NCBI GenBank assembly: GCA_002328625.1
Contig: DCVC01000070.1
Coordinates: 1-5,711, forward strand
Source: Bacteroidales bacterium UBA2198
GTDB taxonomy: Bacteria > Bacteroidota > Bacteroidia > Bacteroidales > VadinHA17
Length of the DNA: 5,711 nt
Direction: 5' to 3'
The notes beneath the pieces were generated by a model, which had not been told where the DNA came from, made no database searches, and worked only from the letters and a program-made list of their open reading frames with translations. The position numbers and the translations under genes are program-made. Positions 1 through 5,711 of this stretch are shown here, in pieces. Positions within the stretch are counted from its first letter, which is position 1. Each line of letters starts with the position of its first letter.

Positions 1-1003
1 TCCCCACGCAGATAAAATCTGCTCCATTTTCAAATGCAAACCGGAAACCATCTTTGGGAGCTATTGCCCCTGCTGCCAGAACCTTGAATGCAATCCATGG
101 CTTCTTCACACTTTTCATGAAATCTGCTGTAAGTGAAGGGAAAAGATCAAACATATTGTCATGTATTTTGTTGTGATCAGTATTCCGCTGTGAGTCTACA
201 CTGAACTCAACTCTCTCTTCCATTGCATGTGCCGACCAGTAATTATCATTATGAAAAGTCTTTACATAATAATCAACCGGTAATTTTTCCCGTTCACAGA
301 TTTTGACCACCTCCAGTGAATGGGCTCCAATACCCGCTGAAAATCCCTTTTTCTTTATATGCTCTATTGCCCTGGCCAGTTCCCTTACTTTACCTTCTCT
401 TACATATCGATCGCCCTCTCCACCCTGTATATAAAGAGTATTGGCGCCGTTTGCTATCGCTTTGTCAATGTCACCCAGAAAATCTGCAGGTTTCAGATAG
501 GTCTGACAGATTGATTGCATCCTGCCCTTATAAAGGTTCAGATACTTGTGAAAAACCGGGTAATTTCTGTTTGTAAGGAAAGTACAATTTATGCCTGCCT
601 GCTCACCAATATAAAAAGTCTCAATCACTTTTTCGTCAGTATTATATGCCTGAAAAAGACTATTGGCATATAATAGATCGCGGGCATGAGCAAAACCGCT
701 CATCTGATTGCAGCCCATGATTAACCTGGTCAGATTCAGGTTGCCAAGCTTGCCAAAAGGAAGGACTGGATCTTTGTCAGAAAAATTTTCACTTTTTCTG
801 CTTATTGTCCGGATCTCGGAGTTGTTGCTCGACGTTTGCTCCGATAAATCCCTGAAAAATGTTCCTCCAATTCCAGCCATAAGAGGTATTCCGGCAAGGC
901 CTTTAATCAGTTTGCGTCTCCTGATAGTTTTTGTCCGGATTATCTCTTTTTCAGCAGAATCAGGGGTAGTCACTGTTCTGTTTTTAAAACTTTTGAAATT
1001 CAT
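1..1003 (-). CDS. Tat-signal protein with an aldo/keto reductase-like TIM barrel, 3' end cut by the window
   Basis: The frame opens at the ATG at 1003 and stays open for 334 codons to the window edge, so the C-terminus is missing. Residues 28-34 read RRRKLIK, a good match to the twin-arginine consensus, followed by a glycine-rich hydrophobic stretch at about 35-50 (GLAGIPLMAGIGGTFF); export by the Tat route is therefore likely. The n-region is unusually long (27 residues), but there is no other Met before residue 42. The mature part starts with an aldo/keto reductase-like entry (FGKLGNLNLTRLIMG, 83-97) and continues with MSGFAHARDLLY (101-112), DEKVIETFYIGEQAGIN (123-139), a TLYIQGGEGDRY strand (189-200) and KVLAAGAIAPKDGF (307-320) leading to ENGADFICVG (325-334). 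These segments resemble, from memory, Bacteroidota proteins labelled aldo/keto reductase or Tat-signal protein. The classical Asp-Tyr-Lys-His tetrad is not evident: NRNYP occupies the place where AKRs usually have a DTA-type motif. Substrate and reaction are unknown. It begins 33 bases after thrH with no visible terminator, so cotranscription is possible. Confidence 0.72.
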   Translation of the reverse strand, partial: MNFKSFKNRTVTTPDSAEKEIIRTKTIRRRKLIKGLAGIPLMAGIGGTFFRDLSEQTSSNNSEIRTISRKSENFSDKDPVLPFGKLGNLNLTRLIMGCNQMSGFAHARDLLYANSLFQAYNTDEKVIETFYIGEQAGINCTFLTNRNYPVFHKYLNLYKGRMQSICQTYLKPADFLGDIDKAIANGANTLYIQGGEGDRYVREGKVRELARAIEHIKKKGFSAGIGAHSLEVVKICEREKLPVDYYVKTFHNDNYWSAHAMEERVEFSVDSQRNTDHNKIHDNMFDLFPSLTADFMKSVKKPWIAFKVLAAGAIAPKDGFRFAFENGADFICVG

Positions 1004-1036
1004 ATGACTTGGGATAATATATCTTTTGTGAAGCAA

Positions 1037-1645
1037 CTATTCCATCTGTATCAGATTTGAAACAATAGTCTTTAATTGTTTATATGAATTCACTACCCTC
1101 AGATCAGGATTGTCATTTATAACATTCTGAGGAGGTCCGTATAAAATTCCCAGTTCCGCTTTCCTGAGCATTGTAATGTCATTATATGAATCCCCTATAG
1201 CAATTACCTGGTAATTAAGTGACTGAAAAGATTCAACCACCCTCATCTTTGCATCAGGTTGCCTTAGATGGAAATCTGTGATGGTCCCGTTATTATCAAT
1301 TGACAGGTGATGACAAAACAGAAATGGCCATCCCATTTTTTCGAGCAGCGGATCAGCAAACTCCCTGAATGTATCTGAAACAACAATTAACTGGGCGCGC
1401 CGGTGAAGCCAGTTTATAAAATCCATTGCTCCCGGCATGAGGTCAAGCAGGGATATGACTTTCTGGATATCATTTATGGTGATCCCGTGGAAACGAAGAA
1501 TTTCCAGCCTTCTTTTCATCAGGGCATTATAATCATTTATATCACGGGTAGTCAGTTTTAACTCATCTATACCTGTCCATCGTGCAACATTTATCCATAC
1601 TTCAGGAACAAGCACACCTTCCAGATCACAGCAAACTATATACAT
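1037..1645 (-). CDS. thrH: ThrH: bifunctional phosphoserine phosphatase / phosphoserine:homoserine phosphotransferase
   Basis: A cytosolic HAD-superfamily enzyme of 202 residues, close to the roughly 205 residues of Pseudomonas ThrH, and similar to it along the whole length as far as I recall that sequence. Motif I is DLEGVLVPE (7-15), with nucleophile Asp7 and Glu9 where most HAD phosphatases have a second Asp; this DLEG form is typical of ThrH. Motif II is VVSDT (88-92, Ser90), motif III is Lys133 in DAKM, and motif IV is GDSYND (151-156, Asp152 and Asp156 for Mg2+). TTRDINDYN (32-40) and KRRLEILRFHG (44-54) are cap-region segments shared with ThrH. In Pseudomonas, ThrH hydrolyses phosphoserine and can transfer its phosphate to homoserine, giving O-phosphohomoserine. 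Here it follows thrC by 23 bases in an operon without thrB, so supplying phosphohomoserine to ThrC is the likely role; that is inference from context. It could also act mainly as a SerB-like phosphatase. No clear Shine-Dalgarno precedes the ATG, only an A/T-rich stretch. Confidence 0.93.
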   Translation of the reverse strand: MYIVCCDLEGVLVPEVWINVARWTGIDELKLTTRDINDYNALMKRRLEILRFHGITINDIQKVISLLDLMPGAMDFINWLHRRAQLIVVSDTFREFADPLLEKMGWPFLFCHHLSIDNNGTITDFHLRQPDAKMRVVESFQSLNYQVIAIGDSYNDITMLRKAELGILYGPPQNVINDNPDLRVVNSYKQLKTIVSNLIQME

Positions 1646-1668
1646 GTTTTTAACAGATAAAAATTTTG

Positions 1669-3057
1669 TTAATAATGCTTCAGGATATAATTCCTGAAAA
1701 GTTCATAATTATTTTCTAAAGATAGATATTCTTCGGTTTTGGTCTCAAGTTCTTCCATCGAAGAAGTCAATGGGATATTAATCTTCAGGATATCCGTAAG
1801 CTCTCTTTGAAACTTTGCCGGATGAGCAGTTTCAAGCGATATGCATAACTGGTTTCCATCTCTTTGCACCGGATTATTATCAAGATACTTCTGTAATCCA
1901 TACCATGCTGCAGCTCCATGTGGTTCCAGCACTGTTCCGAATTGTCTGTAGCACATGTCAATTGCATTCCTGGTTTCATCATCAGTAACACTGACTGCAA
2001 AAAAATCCTCTCTCAACTTTCCCATGTCAGGTTCTTTCAGTATCCTGCCGTACTCATCCATTATACCACCGTAGAATGCTGCTATCCTTGACATATTACT
2101 GGGATGTCCTACATTCATGGCATTTGAAATACAATTCCTCGAAGGGCGTATTATGTTATATGTGCCTGTTCTGAAATATACCGGGACCTCGTCATTTTCG
2201 TTGGTCGCGATAACGAAGCATTTAACAGGCAGACCCATTTCACGCGCGATAATTCCTCCCATCAGGTTTCCGAAATTTCCGCACGGTACACTGAAAACAA
2301 CCTTTTCATCAGATTTTGCCGCCAGCCTTGACCAGCCCCGGAAGTAATATACTGATTGCGGAAGAAGTCTGCCGATATTAATTGAATTTGCTGAAGAGAG
2401 TCTGAGATGAGCAAGTGATTCGTCCATGAAAGCTCTTTTCACCATCGTCTGGCAATCGTCAAATTTGCCGTCAACAGCAATGACCCTGATATTGTTCCCC
2501 AGTGTTGTCATCTGCTTTCTTTGAAGTTCTGTCACCTCATCAAACGGGAATAATATAATAACCCTTATGTTCCCGAGTCCGAAGTATGCATTGGCAACAG
2601 CACTGCCGGTATCACCTGATGTGGCGGTCAGTATTGTAATATCTTTGCTGTCGATACTGAGGAAATATTGCATAAGTCTGCCCATCATGCGTGCGGCAAA
2701 ATCCTTAAATGAAGCTGTCGGCCCCTGATCGAGACGCATAAGATAATTGCGGTTAACAACTCCTTCAAGGACTATATCAAAATTGTAAACTTCCCTGCAG
2801 AGGTTTATCAGGTCATCTCTGTCTATATCTTTGCCGGTCAGCAAGTTAAGGATTTTAAATGCGATTCCCGGATAATCATCTGCGGATAAAGCCTCTAGTT
2901 CACCCCGGTTGAACTTCGGAATGAAACAAGGCATATACAATCCGCCGTCGGGAGCCAGCCCTTTCAGAAGGGCTTCTTTAAATGAAACTTCCGGTGCTCT
3001 TCGATTTGTTGAATAATATGAATTAATAGTATTCAATACGTCGTCCTGATTATACAT
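1669..3057 (-). CDS. thrC: Threonine synthase (PLP-dependent)
   Basis: Converts O-phospho-L-homoserine to L-threonine and phosphate, the last step of the pathway, in the cytosol. The protein has 462 residues, near the E. coli ThrC length of about 430, and is of the long E. coli/fungal type of threonine synthase. The N-terminal domain has STNRRAPEVSFKEAL (16-30) and GLAPDGGLYMP (33-43). The PLP lysine is Lys118 in GPTASFKDFAARMM (112-125). TATSGDTGSA (144-153) is the substrate/phosphate-binding segment, SANSINIGRLLPQ (222-234) is a family signature, and VPCGNFGNLMGG (257-268) is the glycine-rich loop that holds the PLP phosphate. LEPHGAAAW (377-385) and LETAHPAKF (408-416) complete the active site. 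All key residues are intact. Its ATG lies inside the last codons of thrA (8-base overlap), which suggests translational coupling and makes this start convincing. It needs phosphohomoserine, which the linked thrH product could supply. Confidence 0.97.
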   Translation of the reverse strand: MYNQDDVLNTINSYYSTNRRAPEVSFKEALLKGLAPDGGLYMPCFIPKFNRGELEALSADDYPGIAFKILNLLTGKDIDRDDLINLCREVYNFDIVLEGVVNRNYLMRLDQGPTASFKDFAARMMGRLMQYFLSIDSKDITILTATSGDTGSAVANAYFGLGNIRVIILFPFDEVTELQRKQMTTLGNNIRVIAVDGKFDDCQTMVKRAFMDESLAHLRLSSANSINIGRLLPQSVYYFRGWSRLAAKSDEKVVFSVPCGNFGNLMGGIIAREMGLPVKCFVIATNENDEVPVYFRTGTYNIIRPSRNCISNAMNVGHPSNMSRIAAFYGGIMDEYGRILKEPDMGKLREDFFAVSVTDDETRNAIDMCYRQFGTVLEPHGAAAWYGLQKYLDNNPVQRDGNQLCISLETAHPAKFQRELTDILKINIPLTSSMEELETKTEEYLSLENNYELFRNYILKHY

Positions 3058-5479
3058 TGACTACTCGCATCAGGTCAGCAAATATGCCCGCTGCCGTTAC
3101 ATCTGCCCCGGCCCCGTATCCTTTAATGACCATGGGAAGTTCACGATAGCGTTCTGTGGTAAAAAGCACTATATTATTGCTGCCCTCAAGATCAAAAGTT
3201 GGATGCTCTGCATTAACCTCTATAAGTTCCACTCTGGCTTTACCAAGTTCCATTGTTGCGTAGAATCTCCATTTTTTATTCCGTTGTATCAGGCCTTTCC
3301 TTCTTTGTTCAAATTCCTGATCATATTTCTGTATTTTCAGAAAAAAGCTTTCAGGATCTCCTTCAAAACACTCATCAGGCAGGAACCTGACAACTTCAAC
3401 ATCACTCTGTTCTATTGAATATCCTGCTTCACGTGACAGAATAAGAATTTTTCTCACCACATCTGTACCATCGAGGTCAATTCTTGGATCGGGCTCTGAA
3501 ATTCCTCTCTCCCGGGCCATTCTGACAGCTGAACTAAGTGGCACATCAGGACTTATGGTGTTGAAAATAAAATTCAATGTTCCTGAAAGAACAGCTTCAA
3601 TCCTGATGACTTTGTCTCCGCTCACTATAAGGTCGTTTATTGTCTTGATAATTGGCAAACCGGCTCCAACGGTAGTCTCATACATGAACCTTATGCCTTT
3701 TTCATTTGCAATTGATTTAAGCTGTTGATAATAACTATATTCAGAGGAGCAGGCAATTTTATTGGCGGTAACCACAGATACATATCTCGAAAGAACATCT
3801 TTGTAAACTCCGGCTACTTTCGAATTTGCAGTACAATCTACAAACACTGAATTCCTTTGATTAAGTTTTGTCATCTGGCTGATGAATTCCACAATATTGC
3901 TTTCTTCCCCGCTTAGTTCAAGGTTCTCAATGGTGTCACCCAATGGCAATCCTTTCCTGTTGATAAGCATCTTCCTTGAGTTTGCAATTCCGATAAGGTT
4001 TATTTTCAGCCTGTGTTCATTGAGAAGTATATTGTATTGTTTATTAAATTGTTGCAGGAGACTGGTTCCTACAAACCCTGTGCCTGCTATAAAAAGATGC
4101 ATCTCTTTGTATCTTGAAAGGAAGAAACCGTCATGAATAACATTAAGGGCTTTGTGAAGATTTTCATTCTTTATCACCACAGATATATTCAACTCTGACG
4201 AACCCTGGGCTGTTGCAATCACATTTATTCCATTTCTTCCGAGCGAACTGAAAAGAGTGGCTGAAATGCCGGGTGTGTTTTTCATCTTTTCCCCGACAAT
4301 TGCTATTATCGATAAATCTTTTTCGACCAGTATCTTAAGTTCTTTTCTGTAGATAATCTCCTTTTCAAATTCCTGGTTTAAGGCTGCAATTGCCTGTCTG
4401 GTATCAGGCGGATTTAACGCAAATGTTATTGAGTATTCTGATGATGCCTGGGTAATAAGAACAATGTTAATATTGTGCTTTGCAAGTGCACCGAATAGCC
4501 TCATTGATGTTCCGGTGACTCCAACCATGGCTGTTCCCTGCACTGTTATCAGATCAATATGATCGATTGATGAAATACCTTTAATAGGACTGATGCTACC
4601 GTTTGTTGATTTATCACTTATTATTGTTCCCCGTTCTGACGGATTAAAGGAATTTTTGACATAAACAGGGATCTGCTTTTTATAAACCGGGCGAAGGGTA
4701 GGGGTGTAAATCACTTTTGCCCCGAAATGCGATAATTCAATTGCCTCTGAATAAGTCAGGCTTTCTATTGCATATGCTTTTTCAACCTTTCCCGGATCTG
4801 CCGTCATGAAACCATCAGTGTCTGTCCATATTTCAAGCCCTTCGGCATCAATAGCAGCAGCTACGATAGCGGCCGTATAATCCGACCCGCCTCTTCCAAG
4901 TGTTGTTGTTTCATTATTGACAGAGCTCGCTATGAAACCGGGCATTATGATCAGCCTTTCAGCTCTGTCAATTGATTGCCTGATAAGAGATTCCGAAAGT
5001 TCAAAGTCAACATTTGCGTTTCCAAATTGATCATCGGTCTTAATAAGATCTCTTGAATCGATATACCTTACATTATCAATAAAAGCGCTGATTATTAAAG
5101 CTGATAACCTTTCGCCAATGCTCAGAACCTTATCAAGGGCATGATTGCTTAATTCTCTTAAAAGGAATATACCATTGAGAGTTTCTGATGTCTCACTGAA
5201 TATATCATCAATGGTTGAAAGTACATTTAGCTGATTTTTATCGGTTATAAGACTTTTTGTTGTTTTCTTGTGTCTGCTGATGACCTCATCAAGTTGTAAC
5301 TTATACTCTTCCTTCCTGGCAGCGGCAAGTTCGCTTATTTTCTTAAGATTGTCGGTTATTCCCTGAAAAGCAGAGACCACGACCACACAGGGTGAGGTCT
5401 CTGCTTCAATTATTTTTTTTACCCCGATTATCCGTTCAGGAGACCCAACTGATGAACCGCCAAATTTCAGAACTTTCAT
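3050..5479 (-). CDS. thrA: Bifunctional aspartokinase I / homoserine dehydrogenase I
   Basis: A fused enzyme catalysing step 1 (aspartate to 4-phosphoaspartate, ATP-dependent) and step 3 (aspartate semialdehyde to homoserine, NAD(P)H-dependent) of threonine synthesis. It has 809 residues against 820 for E. coli ThrA. The aspartokinase domain spans about 1-290, with KFGGSSVG at 5-12, SIGERLSA at 120-127, TTLGRGGSDYTA at 192-203 and WTDTDG at 218-223. Two ACT-type regulatory segments follow (about 311-355 and 391-436; both contain VG, an AL/LF helix, NINIV or NGINV, and QASSE or QGSSE). The homoserine dehydrogenase part begins near 460 with the nucleotide-binding GTGFVG (466-471), then DCTAN (548-552), TANK (571-574), ETTVGAGLPII (601-611) and LSGTLNFIF (631-639). 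EPDPRIDLDGTDVVRK (662-677) holds the proposed catalytic Asp673 and Lys677, and GAGADVTAAGIFADLMR closes the domain. The ACT segments imply feedback control, in this family usually by threonine. The start at 5479 puts the KFGGSS motif at the normal distance from the N-terminus; a weak TAAGG lies 12 bases upstream of the ATG. It is the first gene of the visible operon and overlaps thrC. Confidence 0.98.
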   Translation of the reverse strand: MKVLKFGGSSVGSPERIIGVKKIIEAETSPCVVVVSAFQGITDNLKKISELAAARKEEYKLQLDEVISRHKKTTKSLITDKNQLNVLSTIDDIFSETSETLNGIFLLRELSNHALDKVLSIGERLSALIISAFIDNVRYIDSRDLIKTDDQFGNANVDFELSESLIRQSIDRAERLIIMPGFIASSVNNETTTLGRGGSDYTAAIVAAAIDAEGLEIWTDTDGFMTADPGKVEKAYAIESLTYSEAIELSHFGAKVIYTPTLRPVYKKQIPVYVKNSFNPSERGTIISDKSTNGSISPIKGISSIDHIDLITVQGTAMVGVTGTSMRLFGALAKHNINIVLITQASSEYSITFALNPPDTRQAIAALNQEFEKEIIYRKELKILVEKDLSIIAIVGEKMKNTPGISATLFSSLGRNGINVIATAQGSSELNISVVIKNENLHKALNVIHDGFFLSRYKEMHLFIAGTGFVGTSLLQQFNKQYNILLNEHRLKINLIGIANSRKMLINRKGLPLGDTIENLELSGEESNIVEFISQMTKLNQRNSVFVDCTANSKVAGVYKDVLSRYVSVVTANKIACSSEYSYYQQLKSIANEKGIRFMYETTVGAGLPIIKTINDLIVSGDKVIRIEAVLSGTLNFIFNTISPDVPLSSAVRMARERGISEPDPRIDLDGTDVVRKILILSREAGYSIEQSDVEVVRFLPDECFEGDPESFFLKIQKYDQEFEQRRKGLIQRNKKWRFYATMELGKARVELIEVNAEHPTFDLEGSNNIVLFTTERYRELPMVIKGYGAGADVTAAGIFADLMRVVNV

Positions 5480-5503
5480 ATATTACTAATACCTTACTTT
5501 GTA

Positions 5504-5533
5504 TTACGGAGAAGTATAGAATTAAGGCCGTAA
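5504..5533 (-). promoter_or_regulatory. Small inverted repeat in the thrA 5' leader
   Basis: On the transcribed strand TTACGG (5533-5528) is matched by CCGTAA (5509-5504) across an 18-base spacer. It is a perfect 6-bp stem in otherwise AT-rich DNA, ending 24 bases before the thrA ATG. No T-run follows it, so it is not a terminator. It could be a leader hairpin or an operator, or chance; only its position in a regulatory leader speaks for it. Confidence 0.22.
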
Positions 5534-5621
5534 AAATAACAGAAATTTATTAAACAGTTATATTTTGCTTTATGTTTTTAACTAATTGAGATATTTAGAT
5601 GATAAAAATACAGAATCACGA

Positions 5622-5650
5622 CAAATATGATTAAAAATAATAACCGCAAA
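5622..5650 (-). promoter_or_regulatory. Weak Bacteroidota-type promoter candidate for thrA
   Basis: The Bacteroidota housekeeping promoter is TTTG near -33 and TAnnTTTG near -7. Here TTTG (5650-5647) is followed after 17 bases by CATATTTG (5629-5622), which matches the -7 element except at its first base. It overlaps the 3' arm and T-run of the terminator, so both could not easily serve the same transcript. In such AT-rich DNA a match of this quality can arise by chance. No better match was seen in 5480-5711. Confidence 0.2.
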
Positions 5651-5689
5651 GTCCGCTTAATAATGTTTAAATCGCGTTCGTTGCGGTTA
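5631..5689 (-). terminator. Intrinsic terminator or attenuator upstream of thrA
   Basis: Reading toward thrA, TAACCGCAA (5689-5681) pairs perfectly with TTGCGGTTA (5649-5641), giving a 9-bp stem with a 31-base loop, followed at once by the T-rich TTATTTTTAA (5640-5631). The T-run lies on the minus-strand side only, so termination acts on transcripts heading into thrA. It lies about 150 bases before the thrA start, as expected for an attenuator. The 5' arm overlaps the end of a short open frame with Thr and Ile codons. The large loop is weaker than a textbook terminator. It could instead end an upstream gene lying beyond the window. Confidence 0.55.
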
Positions 5690-5711
5690 GCCTGATTAAT
5701 TCATAAACATG
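5667..5711 (-). other. Possible leader-peptide end (or C-terminus of an upstream gene)
   Basis: One minus-strand frame is open from the window edge for 14 codons and ends at TAA (5669-5667): HVYELIRLTATNAI. It contains two Thr codons (ACC at 5687-5685, ACG at 5681-5679) and two Ile codons (ATC, ATT), the last ones directly before the stop. The ACC-GCA-A stretch is inside the 5' arm of the terminator hairpin. Thr and Ile codons are what control the E. coli thr leader. No start codon is visible in this frame, so the start would lie outside the window. The Thr/Ile enrichment is modest and a longer upstream protein is an equally good explanation. Confidence 0.25.

Noticed and set aside
316..1007. 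Plus-strand open frames of 86 and 99 codons (316-576 and 708-1007)
   Set aside because: They lie antisense to the Tat-signal gene, whose minus-strand frame is open across the whole region with recognisable motifs. The plus-strand translations show no domain or plausible composition.
1004..1036. Possible terminator or promoter between thrH and the Tat-signal gene
   Set aside because: No inverted repeat with a T-run and no TTTG/TAnnTTTG pair is visible in these 33 bases.
1785..2347. Open frames inside thrC (minus 1785-2000, plus 2117-2347)
   Set aside because: Both are out-of-frame shadows of a fully intact threonine synthase and have no recognisable motif.
3203..4136. Plus-strand open frames of 71 and 84 codons opposite thrA (3203-3418 and 3882-4136)
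   Set aside because: They are antisense to the well-conserved homoserine dehydrogenase region. Their hydrophobic, Phe/Leu-rich translations are typical of antisense shadows.
5696..5710. Four-codon minus-strand frame ATG TTT ATG AAT TAA near the window edge
   Set aside because: It is too short and lacks Thr or Ile codons, so it is not a convincing leader peptide.
1..5711. CRISPR arrays, insertion sequences, tRNA or rRNA genes
   Set aside because: No regularly spaced direct repeats, transposase, terminal inverted repeats, tRNA cloverleaf or rRNA-like sequence was found. The window is almost filled by four intact or edge-truncated genes.

Overview
The window holds a threonine-biosynthesis operon, all on the minus strand, from what looks like an AT-rich member of the Bacteroidota. 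The lineage is inferred from the fused aspartokinase-homoserine dehydrogenase directly joined to thrC, the weak or absent Shine-Dalgarno sequences, the AT-rich intergenic DNA and the style of the Tat-exported TIM-barrel protein. No rRNA or other taxonomic marker is present, so the placement is not proven.

Layout in the direction of transcription, from high to low coordinates. At 5631-5689 a 9-bp perfect inverted repeat followed by a T-rich run forms an intrinsic terminator pointing toward thrA. Its 5' arm overlaps the end of a short open frame containing Thr and Ile codons, so it is either a threonine attenuator or the terminator of an upstream gene outside the window. An AT-rich leader (5480-5630) containing one small inverted repeat follows. 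Then come thrA (5479-3050, bifunctional aspartokinase I/homoserine dehydrogenase I), thrC (3057-1669, threonine synthase, overlapping thrA by 8 bases), thrH (1645-1037, HAD-family phosphoserine phosphatase/homoserine phosphotransferase, 23 bases after thrC) and a truncated gene (1003 to the window edge) for a Tat-signal protein resembling aldo/keto reductases, 33 bases after thrH. I see no terminator or strand change between these four genes.

Together the first three genes cover most of the route from aspartate to threonine. ThrA phosphorylates aspartate and later reduces aspartate semialdehyde to homoserine, ThrH is the best candidate to make O-phosphohomoserine, and ThrC converts that to threonine. 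Aspartate-semialdehyde dehydrogenase is absent and must be encoded elsewhere. No canonical GHMP-family homoserine kinase (thrB) is present in the window. A ThrH-type phosphotransferase sits in its place in the operon, which would tie threonine synthesis to phosphoserine, the serine-pathway intermediate. The role of the Tat protein is unknown.
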